Shown here piece by piece: positions 1 through 12,109 of a DNA stretch of 64,000 bases. Where the stretch lies: NCBI GenBank assembly GCA_037127315.1, contig JBBBDQ010000420.1:1837501-1901500 (forward strand), in the 5' to 3' direction. The notes beneath the pieces were generated by a model. The model was given only the letters and a program-made list of their open reading frames with translations. It was not told the DNA's origin and searched no databases. The translations under genes and the position numbers were made by a program. The DNA is from Ascarosepion bandense (taxonomy: Eukaryota > Mollusca > Cephalopoda > Sepiida > Sepiidae). Position 1 is the first letter of the stretch. Every line of letters starts with the position of its first letter.

Positions 1-297
1 AGATAGATAGATTATCAACTGAGATAGATAGAGAGATAGATAGAATATCAACTGAGATAGATAGATAGATAGATAGATAGAATATCAACTGAGATAGATA
101 GATAGATAGATAGAATATCAACTGCGATAAATAGATAGATAGATATATAGATAGATAGAATATCAACTGAGATAGATAGAGAGATAGATAGATAGAATAT
201 CAACTGAGATAGATAGATAGATAAATAGAATATCAACTGAGATAGATAGATAGATAGAATATCAACTGAGATAGATAGATAGATAGAATATCAACTG

Positions 298-328
<31 letters not shown>

Positions 329-420
329 ATATCAACTGAGATAAATAGATATATAGATAGATAGATAGATAGATAGAATATCAACTGAGATAGATAGATA
401 GATAGATAGAATATCAACTG

Positions 421-455
<35 letters not shown>

Positions 456-502
456 ATATCAACTGAGATAGATTGATAGATAGATAGATAGAATATCAAC
501 TG

Positions 503-533
<31 letters not shown>

Positions 534-543
534 ATATCAACTG

Positions 544-574
<31 letters not shown>

Positions 575-613
575 ATATCAACTGAGATAGATAGATAGAT
601 AGAATATCAACTG

Positions 614-644
<31 letters not shown>

Positions 645-683
645 ATATCAACTGAGATAGATAGATAGATAGAATATCAACTG

Positions 684-722
<39 letters not shown>

Positions 723-822
723 ATATCAACTGAGATAGATAGATAGATAGAATATCAACTGAGATAGATAGATAGATAGAATATCAACTGAGATAGATAG
801 ATAGATAGAATATCAACTGAGA

Positions 823-1303
823 TAGATACATAGATAGATAGATAGAATATCAACTGAGATAAATAGATACATAGATAGATACATAGAATATCAACTGAGA
901 TTGATAGATAGATAGATAGTTACATAGAATATCAACTGAGATAGATAGATAGATAGATAGGTAGAATATCAACTGAAATAGATAGATAGGTAGAATATCA
1001 ACTGAGATAGATAGATAGCTAGAATATCAACTGAGATAGATAGATAGCTAGAATATCAACTGAGATAGATAGATAGCTAGAATATCAACTGAGATAGATA
1101 GATAGCTAGAATATCAACTGAGATAGATAAATAGCTAGAATATCAACTGAGATAGATAGATTGATAGATAGATTATCTACTGAAATAGATAGATTGATAG
1201 ATAGATTATCTACTGAAATAGATAGATTGATAGATAGATTTGCTACTGAAATAGATAGATAGATTGATAGACAGATTTTCTACTGAAATAGATAGATAGT
1301 TAT

Positions 1304-1345
<42 letters not shown>

Positions 1346-1435
1346 TTTCTACAGAAATAGATAGATAGAAAGACAGAGATAGATAGATAGATAGATAGAT
1401 AGATTTTCTACAGAAATAGATAGATAGAAAGACAG

Positions 1436-1487
<52 letters not shown>

Positions 1488-1954
1488 TGTCTACTGAAAT
1501 AGATAGATCGATAGATTGTCTACTGAAATAGATTGATAGTCTACTGAAATAGATAGATATATAGATTGTCTCCTGAAAAATGATAGATAGATAGATTATC
1601 TCCTGAAAAAAGATAGATAGACTGTGTACTGAAATAGATAGATAGATAGATAGATTGTCTACTGAAATAGATAGATAGATAGATTGTCTACTGAAATAGA
1701 TAGATTGTTAGATAGATAGATAGAATATCAACTGAGATAGATAGATAGATAGATAGATACATAGATAGATAGATACATAGATAGATAGTATATCAACTGA
1801 CATAGATAGATAGATATATAGATAGATAGATAGATAGAAAGAATATCAACTGAGATAGATAGATAGAAAGAATATCAACTGAGAAAGATAGATAGATAGA
1901 TAGAATATCAACTGAGATAGATAGATTGATAGATAGATAGAATATCAACTGAGT

Positions 1955-1980
<26 letters not shown>
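823..1980. repeat. First copy of a duplicated satellite segment
   Basis: This part of the GATA array carries an ordered set of rare variants (GATACATAGATAG, TAGTTACATAG, five or more GATAGCTAG steps, a TTTGCTACTGAA step, TCCTGAAAAA steps, GAGTTAGATAG). The same order recurs 1428-1469 bases downstream, so it is a segmental duplication within the satellite rather than independent slippage. Confidence 0.9.
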
Positions 1981-1990
<10 letters not shown>

Positions 1991-2070
1991 ATTTCAACTG
2001 AGATAGATAGATAGATAGATAGATAGATAGCATATCAACTGAGATAGATAGATAGATAGAATATCAACTG

Positions 2071-2109
<39 letters not shown>

Positions 2110-2148
2110 ATATCAACTGAGATAGATAGATAGATAGAATATCAACTG

Positions 2149-2179
<31 letters not shown>

Positions 2180-2250
2180 ATATCAACTGAGATAGATAGA
2201 TAGATAGAATATCAACTGAGATAGATAGATAGATAGAATATCAACTGAGA

Positions 2251-2768
2251 TAGATACATAGATAGATAGATAGAATATCAACTGAGATAAATAGATACAT
2301 AGATAGATACATAGAATATCAACTGAGATTGATAGATAGATAGATAGTTACATAGAATATCAACTGAGATAGATAGATAGATAGATAGATAGATAGGTAG
2401 AATATCAACTGAAATAGATAGATAGGTAGAATATCAACTGAGATAGATAGATAGCTAGAATATCAACTGAGATAGATAGATAGCTAGAATATCAACTGAG
2501 ATAGATAGATAGCTAGAATATCAACTGAGATAGATAGATAGCTAGAATATCAACTGAGATAGATAGATAGCTAGAATATCAACTGAGATAGATAAATAGC
2601 TAGAATATCAACTGAGATAGATAGATTGATAGATAGATTATCTACTGAAATAGATAGATTGATAGATAGATTATCTACTGAAATAGATAGATTGATAGAT
2701 AGATTTGCTACTGAAATAGATAGATAGATTGATAGACAGATTTTCTACTGAAATAGATAGATAGTTAT

Positions 2769-2806
<38 letters not shown>

Positions 2807-2837
2807 TTTCTACAGAAATAGATAGATAGAAAGACAG

Positions 2838-2876
<39 letters not shown>

Positions 2877-2916
2877 AATAGATTTTCTACAAAGAAATAG
2901 ATAGATAGAAAGACAG

Positions 2917-2956
<40 letters not shown>

Positions 2957-3423
2957 TGTCTACTGAAATAGATAGATCGATAGATTGTCTACTGAAATAG
3001 ATTGATAGTCTACTGAAATAGATAGATATATAGATTGTCTCCTGAAAAATGATAGATAGATAGATTATCTCCTGAAAAAAGATATATAGACTGTGTACTG
3101 AAATAGATAGATAGATAGATAGATTGTCTACTGAAATAGATAGATAGATAGATTGTCTACTGAAATAGATAGATTGTTAGATAGATAGATAGAATATCAA
3201 CTGAGATAGATAGATAGATAGATAGATACATAGATAGATAGATACATAGATAGATAGTATATCAACTGACATAGATAGATAGATATATAGATAGATAGAT
3301 AGATAGAAAGAATATCAACTGAGATAGATAGATAGAAAGAATATCAACTGAGAAAGATAGATAGATAGATAGAATATCAACTGAGATAGATAGATTGATA
3401 GATAGATAGAATATCAACTGAGT

Positions 3424-3450
<27 letters not shown>
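2251..3450. repeat. Second copy of the duplicated satellite segment
   Basis: It repeats the order of linker variants seen at 823-1980. The offset grows from about 1428 bases at the left (TAGATACATA at 823 and 2251) to 1469 at the right (GAGTTAG at 1951 and 3420), because the simple GATA runs changed length after duplication. Confidence 0.9.
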
Positions 3451-3471
<21 letters not shown>

Positions 3472-3481
3472 ATTTCAACTG

Positions 3482-3518
<37 letters not shown>

Positions 3519-3779
3519 TATAGATAGAATTTCAACTGAGATAGATAGATAGAATTTCTACTGAGATAGATAGATAGATAGAAAGATAGAGTTTCAACTG
3601 AGATAGATAGATATATAATAGATAGAATTTCAACTGAGATAGATAGATAGATCGATAGAATTTCAACTGAGATAGATAGATAGATCGATAGAATTTCAAT
3701 TGAGATAGATAGAAAGATCGATAGAATATCAACTGAGATAGATAGATATATAGAATATCAACTGAGATAATTAGATAGA

Positions 3780-3829
3780 TAGGTAGAATATCATCTTAGA
3801 TACATTGATAGATAGATAGAATATCATCT

Positions 3830-3866
<37 letters not shown>

Positions 3867-4390
3867 TTAATATCATCTTAGATAGATAGATAGATTTAAT
3901 ATCATCTTAGATAGATAGATAGATTGAATATCATCTTAGATAGATAGATAGATTGAATATCATCTTAGATAGATAGATAGATTGAATATCATCTTAGATA
4001 GATAGATAGATTGAATATCATCTTAGATAGATAGATTGAATATCATCTTAGATAGATAGATAGATTGAATATCATGTTAGATAGATAGATAGAATATCAT
4101 CTTAGATAGATAGGTAGATAGATAGATAGAATATCATCTTAGATAGGTAGATAGATAGATAGAATATCATCTTAGTTAGATAGGTAGATAGATAGAATAT
4201 CATCTTAGATAGATAGGTAGATAGATAGAATATCATCTTAGATAGATAGGTAGATAGATAGATAGAATATCATCTTAGATAGATAGGTAGATAGATAGAT
4301 AGAATATCATCTTAGATAGATAGGTAGATAGATAGATAGAATATTATCTTAGATAGATAGGTAGATAGATAGATAGAATATCACCTGAGA
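3780..4390. repeat. ATATCATCTTAG variant block of the satellite
   Basis: About 20 consecutive repeats carry the linker ATATCATCTTAG instead of ATATCAACTGAG, first with GATTGA or GATTTA steps and then with TAGGTAG steps. The variant is confined to this block, as expected from local tandem expansion of a mutated unit. Confidence 0.85.
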
Positions 4391-5487
4391 TAGATAGCTA
4401 GAATATCAAATGAGATAGATAGATAGATAGTATATCAACTGAGATAGATAGATAGAATATCAACTGAGATAGATAGATAGATAGATAGAATATCAACTGA
4501 GATAGATAGATAGATAGATAGTTAGATTATCAACTGAGATAGATAGATAGATAGATTGAATATCAACTGAGATAGATAGATAGATAGATAGATAGAATAT
4601 CAACTGAGATAGATAGATAGATAGAATATCAACTGAGATAGAGAGATAGATAGAATAACAACTGAGATAGATAGATAGATAAATTGATAGATAGATAGAT
4701 AGAATATCAACTGAGATAGAGAGATAGATAGAATAACAACTGAGATAGATAGATAGATAAATTGATAGATAGATTGATAGAATATCAACTGAGATAGAGA
4801 GATTGAAAATATATCAACTGAGATAGATAGATAGATATCTAGATAGATAGATAGAATGTCTACTGAAATAGATAGATAGATAGCTAAAATATCAACTGAG
4901 ATATATAGATTATCTACTGAAATAGATAGATTGATAGATAGATAGATTTTCTACTGAAATAGATTGATTGATAGATGGATTTTCTACTGAAATAGATAGA
5001 TTGATAGATAGATTTTCTACTGAAATAGATAGTTTGATAGATAGATTTTCTACTGAAATATATAGATTGATAGATAGATTTTCTACTGAAATAGATAGAT
5101 AGATATATAGATAGATATATAGATTTTCTACTGAAATAGATATATAGATAGATAGATAAATAATTGATAGATAGATAGATCGATTGTCTCCTGAAATATA
5201 TAGATCGATAGATTGTCTACTGTAATAGATAGATTGTCTACTGAAATAGATAGATAGATATTCTACTGAAATAGATAGATAGATTGCCTCCTGAAAAAAG
5301 ATAGATAGATAGATTGTCTCCTGAAAAAAGATAGACTGTCTACTGAAAAAGATAGATAGATTTTATACTGAAATAGATAGATAGAAAGATTGTCTAATGA
5401 ATTAGATAGATAGATATATAGATATATAGATAGATTGTCTACTGAAATAAATAGATGGATATATAGATAGATAGACTGTCTAGAGAA

Positions 5488-5530
<43 letters not shown>

Positions 5531-6073
5531 TATTGTCTACTGAAATAGGTAGATTGTCTACTGAAATAGATAGATATATAGATTGTCTACTGAAATAGAT
5601 AGATAGATAGATAGATAGATATATTGTCTACTGTAATAGATAGATAGGTAGATAGATAGATAGATAGTTTTTCTACTGAAATAGATTGATAGATAGATTG
5701 ATAGTTTGTCTACTGAAATAGATAGATTGATAGTTTGTCTACTGAAATAGATAGATTGATAGATTGTCTACTGAAATAGATAGATTGTCTACTGAAATAG
5801 ATAGATATATAGATTGTCTACTGTAATAGATAGATATATTGTCTACTGTATTAGAGATTGTTTAATGTAATAGATAGATAGATATATAGATTGTCTACTG
5901 TAATAGATAGATTGTGTAGTGTAATAGATAGATAGATAGATAGATAGATTGTCTACTGTAATAGATAGATAGATTGTCTACTGTAATAGATAGATAGATT
6001 GTCTACTATAATAGATAGATAGATTGTCTACTTTAATAGATAGATAGATAGATTGTCTACTGTAAAATAGAAA

Positions 6074-6110
<37 letters not shown>

Positions 6111-6180
6111 AAGATAGATAGATTGTCTACTGAAAGAGATAGATATATAGAAAATCAACCTAGATAGATAGATAGATATG

Positions 6181-7320
6181 AACAGTGTTAGATGTAATGC
6201 TTATTATTGACTGATGGTCAATTTAAGGCGTGAAACTTCCACTGACGTTGCGGTGTTGATGTTAATACCCCCATTCTTTTGTCTGCATGAACTATATCCC
6301 AATTATTGATCACTCTTCACGTATAAATTTAGCCAATATAAAATAATCAAATTGCAGTTATATTTTGAATAAATATCTGTACATGGAAAAATATGAATTT
6401 TTGTCAGAATTGTTTCGGTCAGAAAAGCGGCCATTTATGCAAGTAAGTATCCTGCAATTAATTTTGAATTTAACTTGTGCATACATGTTATTTTTCTTAA
6501 TAACTTATCTAGACATTTTTTGGATTGATTTCTTTTACGACATGTTTATTAATAATATGCATGCCATTAGAAAAAACATTAAATTTGTCTGTTCTAGGAA
6601 GTCTCAATTCAATTTCGTCTGTTAGTAATTACATTTTGAGCAGTGAATTTAAATTTCACCTCACTTGAGACCGGCATCCACAGCCGGAGTTGGGTTACCT
6701 TTTAATAGAATGACCACATGGCGAAGAACTAACCTATATTGAAAGTACCAACATGAATCATTGCACAGTAAATATTTCAGAACTGATTTAATTATTTATA
6801 TTGACTTTTAAGCCTGGATTTGTTGGTCTTGGAAAGATCCAATAAAATTAAAACATCGGCAGTGAGGAAATGTAAATTCTGTACTTGTGTGCGTTCGTCT
6901 GGTTCGTTGCACACGGAGATGTATGTACATGCGTGTCTCGTTATGCTTGTTTCAATGTGGTGTGATGGATAATGAGTATATATTTTTAATTGCAGGTTTT
7001 AATTATCAGAAATCTATAATCTTTGAAGTGACACTATTATTTATGTAACTGATACTCAGAAACCAACCTACTTACACAAACAAATATTTATGTATGAAAT
7101 ACATTTTGAATACATCTTTACGTGCGGTGTACATTTACGCATGTCTATCGATGTAAGTATCTTATAATAAGTCTACATTTAGAACATATGTCTACTTATA
7201 TGCGTTTCCTGTTTACAATTTAATTTCAGCTAAGAATTTTTATGTATAAAGTTTTTTTTAATTAATTACTAACAGATTTGAAATCTTCCTTGAAAAAGCG
7301 AAAAGATTTTAATATGATCA
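6181..7320. other. Single-copy-looking AT-rich spacer
   Basis: I see no convincing gene, RNA or repeat boundary here. An 86-codon plus-strand frame at 6365-6625 has ordinary AT-rich spacer composition and no recognisable domain. Short phrases such as TGAGACCGGCATCC near 6666 were not matched elsewhere in the window. Confidence 0.5.
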
Positions 7321-8435
7321 AATTTTTTTTTTTTTTTTTTTTTTTATAAGCGTTTCACCTCGAGCAAGGCATGTCACTGCCACTACTGTGCAGGGGGCTA
7401 CGTAGAGTGGAGAAAGGCTGATTAAATATAGGAAATGACAGAGGGTGGGTGATAGGCGGGTGAGGATACCGAGAATGTGGGTTGGGTAGATGAGAGTGTT
7501 GTGAGAATAGTTGGGAGTTAGTATGATAGGAGGTATCTATTGACCCTACATTTAAACACCTGGAGATTGTAACTGTCGGGAAAGCAGAGTTGTGGAAGGG
7601 AGTTCCACAGGCGGGAAGCGGGAGAAAAGAAGCTGTTGGAGTAGAATTTACAGTTACATCTTATTTGTTTAACTGTAAAAGGGTGGGACCTAGTTGCTAA
7701 TCTAGTATCTCGTGTAAATTCGTGCTTAGGCGGCACCAGTGATCTAAGCTCATCGGAGCAGAAGCCATGAAAGTACTTGTAGAAGAGGCACAGGGAAGCC
7801 ACATCACGCCGGTGTGAGAGCGGCTGCAGCCGGTCTGCCAAGTCAGTATCAACCACGTTACAGATCCTCCTTTGTATTTTGTCAAGAAGCCCAAGGAGAG
7901 CAGCAGGGGCACCCGACCAGATATGGCAGCAATATTCAATACACGGGCGGATGGTAGATTTGTATATGTGCAGAATAGTTTCAGGTGGGAAAAATTTCCG
8001 GGCCCTGCACAGGGAGCCCACTTTCATAGCAGCAGATTTGGCAATGGATTCAATATAGTCATTCCATTTGAGGTCCGCCGAGAGTGTAAGGCCAAGGAGG
8101 CGTAGTTTTTTACTCTCTGGGAGGCTAGCCTGTCCCATGCTAATGGGAGGTAGATGCGATTGTCTATGGTGGTTAGTTGATAACAGCTTTGTTTTGGAGG
8201 CATTGAAATTTACCAACCATTCCCTACCCCAGGTCACTACGGATTGGAGGTCCCTTTCAAGTGCGGCAGCGAGGTTCACTTTGTCGTCCAGACCTGGTTT
8301 CTGATCGATGCGGGAGTAGATTGTTGTGTCGTCGGCATACATGCCAACTTGGGATCTAATGGTGTCGGGGAGATCATTAATGTAGATCAGAAAGAGCGTG
8401 GGACCTAGGATAGAACCTTGAGGGTGCTATGGTAA
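7321..8435 (-). mobile_element. LINE-A copy, 5'-truncated, reverse transcriptase end
   Basis: This is the longest LINE-A fragment in the window. On the minus strand it runs from a PQGSILGP reverse transcriptase motif near 8430, through YADD, to a 3' untranslated part whose end is TTGCTCGAGGTGAAAC plus an A tail (the T run at 7321-7345). Everything upstream of the PQG motif (endonuclease, most of RT) is missing, typical of incomplete target-primed reverse transcription. Confidence 0.9.
7518..8342 (-). pseudogene. LINE-A reverse transcriptase C-terminal fragment
   Basis: The 274 residues from the in-frame Met begin at the catalytic box (MYADDTTIYSR). The frame stays open upstream to about 8430, adding the preceding RT motif PQGSILGP and FLIYINDLP. 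Downstream come LLGLTLSADLKWNDYI, the thumb-like region KSTIRPCIEYCCHIWSG, and a conserved tail SRLWNSLP...CFPDSYNLQ. RT of this kind copies its own RNA onto nicked chromosomal DNA. There is no internal stop, so this is the youngest-looking coding piece of the family here. It lacks the endonuclease and the N-terminal half of RT and cannot act alone. The clade (CR1/Jockey-like) is a guess from the C-terminal tail. Confidence 0.9.
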
Positions 8436-8574
8436 ATTATTTTTGGTATTAATGCAAGTCTTTTGTTTTCAACATTTTGCCTTGTTGGCTGGGGGTCAAT
8501 ATTTCACCCCATTACTTGCCAGAACATGGACGACCCCTGCTCAAAAATAGCCACTTTCTTATTCCCCATATTTG

Positions 8575-8765
8575 CTTTTCGAGTTTGGTTTAAAAAAGGT
8601 TAAAAAGTTAGACAGAAGTTTAGTTTCGTATGAGGGTGAAAAGGTAGAGAGGTTTAGTTTACACGTGAATCAAAAAGTTAGAGAAAGGCTTTTTGTACGC
8701 GAAAATCAAAAAAGTAGAGTGAGGCTTGGTTTCCACACGAACCAAACATCTGTTTGGCTCTTTTA
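8575..8765 (+). repeat. Degenerate 34-36 bp minisatellite, forward half
   Basis: About four units follow the pattern TAGAGAGG-TTTAGTTTACACG-TGAATCAAAAAG. The open frame here (64 codons) is a product of the repeat and has no known domain. Confidence 0.6.
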
Positions 8766-9130
8766 ATTTCTGTGTAACTCACACTAAACTCTAACATGTT
8801 TTATTATCGTGTCTACGTTTTCGATTTCGTGCAAATTAAACATATATCTAGCTTTTTGTGGCACATTCAAGCCAAACCAAAGTCTAGATTTTTACTCTCC
8901 TGCGAGTCAAAAATATATCTCCCTTAAATCTTTGTCTAAACAAAAAACTGCGTTTTAAATTTTGTCTAAACAAAACCTACGTCTACTTTTCTATTCTCAT
9001 CTAAACTAACCTCTGTCGACCTTTTTGATGTTCGTGTAAAGCTATCTGTATCTAACATTTTTATTCTATAGTAAACCAATCCAATCTCTACTCTAGGAAT
9101 TCTCGTAAAAACCAAGCCTCTCTACCTTTG
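8766..9130 (-). repeat. Same minisatellite, inverted half
   Basis: Read on the minus strand, this stretch continues the same unit (for example GTAGAGAGGCTTGGTTT at its far end and GTTTAATTTGCACGAAATCG in the middle) in more diverged form. The array therefore changes orientation near 8765. Confidence 0.55.
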
Positions 9131-9139
9131 AATGTACAT

Positions 9140-10260
9140 ATTAATATTGTCATTATTGTTATTTTACCATCATCATAATCATCATCATCAGCTTACGATT
9201 TCTGTACTGGTCACACCAACTACCAAATATAAGGGAAAACCTAAAGTGGTGTGTTGTTATGGTTACAATTCATGATTTGTTTTTCTAACACCTATATCAT
9301 GACTACAGTTACATAGACAAATTTCTTCATAGTGTGTGGGCTGTACTCATCAAAACAAGTTTTTGAATTTCTTTTAAGCTGGGATTTTCAGGTATTTTTT
9401 AAGTGTTTTTGTGTTCCATTTTTCTTTATCATTCCAAGCGCACCTAATATGAATTCTACGATTCTTGTTTTAAATTTCCACATTTTTTCTATTTCAATAT
9501 CCAGTCTTTATACTTTGATAGTTTTTTTCAAATTCTTTGGTTGCTATGTTACATTCTGCTACGTACGCCATACCAATTAAAGGGTAAGTTTTTTTTTGTT
9601 TGTTTTGTTTTGGACAATTATGCCTGGCCTATTAGCCTCAATCTTTCTGTCTGTAAAAATGGTGTAATCTCATAGAATTGTGACGTCTTTTATTTCTGTA
9701 ACCGGTGCTGGGTGCTGTTCATACCAGTGTTAACATCTTTTCCATATTGTTTGCACATTGTCCAGTGTAAACATTGTTCCACTCGTTCGTGTTATATTTA
9801 TTTAGCACAAGTAGAGATCATCCTAAGATTATATCGTCTATTGTTTCCTGATATTTGTCATAGAACCTGCATTTTGGATCCACTTTCTTATGTATGATAT
9901 TTGCCTGAAACAGCGTTCAAGCCAGAAGGTCGTAACCATCGATGAGATTTAACTTTATGAAGCACGTTCTGGATATTGGCCATGCAGTGGCTTGTCTTAC
10001 CAGTATTGTTTCATCTGTTCAACAGCTTTATCAGTGGCATTCTTTCTCATATGTTTTTGCTGCAACAATTAATTCTTGGGTGTTGGTCTTCTAGAGAATC
10101 TCCCAGATGTAAATCTCATTTGTATTTACAACCTCCTTTCATGGTTGAATATTTTTGTTTTCGTGTTGCTGGACTAATTGTATCATCCAGTTCTTTGTTG
10201 CTTCTATGCATGTTAGTAAGCTAATAGTTGTCTTGTCTGACAATTCTAGCTGAATATAAC
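9140..10260 (-). mobile_element. LINE-E C-terminal relic
   Basis: Translation of the minus strand, across many frameshifts and stops, gives in order: a knuckle-like KCRFYDKYQETID segment, a linker with WTMCKQYGKD and HWYEQHP-like sequence, then TDRKIEANRPGIIVQNK, DIEIEKMWKFKTRIV and GALGMIKK, and a tail KIPENPSLKEIQKL. The order matches the C-terminus of non-LTR elements that carry a CCHC motif and a restriction-like endonuclease, so an R2/R4-like source is plausible. The 3' end runs into TGATGATGATTATGATG repeats near 9170. Confidence 0.55.
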
Positions 10261-10439
10261 CTCTTCCAACTTCTTTGTGGAGTATGCATAGAAGGTCTGC
10301 ATCAGCACTTTGATGGTGTATGCTATGCTTAAAAATAAAATTTCACGTCTTAGAATCCATTCGTCTTATGTCATTTAGAATCCAGTTCAAAAACTTTAAT
10401 CTATATTGAGCTACAGGGAACGCAATGTTATTTTGTTCT

Positions 10440-10499
10440 GAGAAATCAATTCAGTTCTTCTTCTTCTTCTTCTTCTTCTTATTATTATTATTATTATTA

Positions 10500-10537
<38 letters not shown>

Positions 10538-10556
10538 AATAATAATAATAATAATA
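10440..10556. repeat. TTC/TTA/AAT microsatellite with self-complementary centre
   Basis: (TTC)n is followed by (TTA)n at about 10480-10532 and then (AAT)n to about 10554. The TTA and AAT runs are complementary, so the block can fold on itself. Confidence 0.85.
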
Positions 10557-10712
10557 TCTTTTCTTCTTCCGTACGGATTTCAGTTTTCATTGAACGATCT
10601 TACACTAACCAAGTTCTTCAATCAAGTCTTACGATCACAAATAGTCCACATTTCGTAGACTATTTGTTGTCAAGAAAAAACCCAAGCTTCTGAAGTAATA
10701 CAGTACTAGTCT

Positions 10713-10715
<3 letters not shown>

Positions 10716-10756
<41 letters not shown>

Positions 10757-10757
10757 C
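10716..10757. repeat. (TAA)n microsatellite
   Basis: An uninterrupted AAT run of about 14 units. It precedes a LINE-E relic; an AAT run also borders the LINE-E tail at 51437-51492. Confidence 0.9.
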
Positions 10758-10849
10758 CTCTTCATGCTCACTACTATGACAGTACCATACAAGCTTATAT
10801 AGATAAACCCGTACACATTAGTGGTTACGTAGCGCAAGGTTAAAAATTG

Positions 10850-11200
10850 GTACCGAGCGATTCTGGGATAAATATCCATAAGCAACAGATCAACTTGTAT
10901 CAAGCGGCACAGTGTTAGCGTCAACTGAATATAAAACCCGGTATGATAAAGTGGGCCAATATTTGCACTGAAAAATATGAAACTTTTACGGCAAGGAAAC
11001 TACAAGAAACTGGTATGAACATCACCCAGACCAGGTTACATACATAGGACCTCTAACGATTTTATGGGATTTACGATCACAGCTAATCGCCTCGACATCG
11101 TGATCAAAGACAACTAAAGCAGAATGTGCTTTCTTAACATGGCAGTCCCTGTGGATTCCAAAGTAGATCTCTAAAGATTAATATGTGATAAAAGATAAAA
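10850..11200 (+). mobile_element. LINE-E C-terminal relic
   Basis: Plus-strand translation, with frame changes, yields TRYDKVGQYLHWKI-like sequence, a WYEHHPDQV-like segment and then ITANRLDIVIKDN and FLNMAVPVDSK. These correspond to the linker and restriction-endonuclease-like segment seen at 9140-10260 and 51030-51430. It is heavily decayed and has no complete frame. Confidence 0.55.
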
Positions 11201-11360
11201 ATTATTTTTTATCATTAATATTGAAATTGAAATATACCAAAGGACATGAGAATTCAACAACATTGTTTTTGCATCGTTTGGACCGTGTTATTTATTAATA
11301 ATAGTTATTGGTAATAATTAAATGTTTTGAACTCTTTATCATACCTGATAAATCTAAGGA

Positions 11361-11671
11361 TGTGCGTTGTGGTACAGTGGATATCGGCTCAGAACGGGGA
11401 GCCGAGTTCGAATTCCAGTTGAATCCATTATTTTTCACTTACGCGCAAATACCCTTGGGAAAGGTATTAATCCGTCTCTTCCTTCCAGTTATGGGTTAAA
11501 TAGCAGGACAGATTGGGTTTTATAGCCTTGGTCGGCAACCAGTCTACCGCAGAAAGCAGTGGCAACCTACTGCGGGATAATCTTCTGCCCAGTCAGTCAT
11601 GTCTCTTTCGAAACATGATCGCCCAAGCGTGTATCACGTATGGCACTTAACTGACTGACTATATATATATG
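11361..11671 (+). mobile_element. SINE-1, full length
   Basis: This is a reference copy. The tRNA-like head starts TGTGCGTTGTGG with an A-box-like segment (TGGTACAGTGG) and a B box (GAGTTCGAATTCC), giving an internal Pol III promoter. The body includes CACTTACGCGCAAATACCC, ATGGGTTAAATAGCAGGACA, GCAACCTACTGCGGGATAA and a short palindromic GTCTCTTTCGAAACATGAT, then CACTTAACTGACTGAC and a TA tail. TAAGGA at 11355-11360 recurs at 11672-11677 and may be the target-site duplication. Head plus conserved body resembles cephalopod tRNA-SINEs; the family name is not assigned. Confidence 0.9.
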
Positions 11672-11754
11672 TAAGGACGAGTTATATTTTTTATAGCTTT
11701 TTCATCTTATTTATACGAAACATCTGTTCTCGATTGAGTGAGAAACATGTTTAA

Positions 11755-12101
11755 TTTGTATCGGGATGATTGCTTCTGTTATTTTATTTATTTATTTATT
11801 TGACAAAATTACTTCAAAGACATTTGTTGCATTCACTCACGCGGAAATATCCTTTGAAAAGATATTAATCCATCTCTTCTCTCTCTATCTATGGCTTAAA
11901 TAGCAAAACAGATTGTGTTTGTATCAGGATGATTGCTTCTGATTTTTTTCTTGACTAAATTACTTTAAAACCATTCGTTGCTTTCCCACACGCTCAAATA
12001 CCTTTGGTAAAGTTATTAATCCATGGCCAGTCAGTCATGTCCCTTTCGTGACATGATCGCCCAAGCATGTATCACTTATAGCACTTAACTGACTGACTTT
12101 A
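11755..12101 (+). mobile_element. SINE-1 fragments in a partial tandem duplication
   Basis: TGTATCGGGATGATTGCTTC near 11757 recurs as TGTATCAGGATGATTGCTTC near 11920. In each case an AT-rich spacer follows and then a SINE-1 body piece (11826-11918 and 11968-12101, the latter ending CACTTAACTGACTGAC). A segment of about 165 bases containing part of a SINE was duplicated and then diverged. Confidence 0.65.
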
Positions 12102-12109
12102 ATGCTAAT

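Larger units (their letters stand above)
1..6178. repeat. GATA-derived satellite array
   Basis: The array is (GATA/TAGA)n broken every 20-40 bases by a short non-GATA linker. Three linker types occur in blocks: ATATCAACTGAG (most of 1-1150, 1710-2620, 3190-3780 and 4430-4830), GTCTACTGAA or TTCTACTGAA (1160-1700, 2640-3180, 4850-6140), and ATATCATCTTAG (about 3790-4380). The left end is cut by the window edge; the right end lies near 6178. Minus-strand open frames reading YLSIYLSQL repeats are by-products of the tetranucleotide. GATA arrays are widespread in animals; the blockwise linker variation suggests local homogenisation. Confidence 0.97.

Noticed and set aside
48..4788. Minus-strand Tyr/Leu/Ser-rich frames of about 62-66 codons
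   Set aside because: They are translations of GATA tetranucleotide repeats, with no start context or domain.
1..6178. CRISPR array, because of regular linkers between repeats
   Set aside because: The repeats are simple GATA runs of variable length, the linkers are nearly identical rather than unique, and the DNA is eukaryotic.
6365..6625. 86-codon frame as a membrane protein
   Set aside because: AT-rich hydrophobic composition only, with no supporting context.
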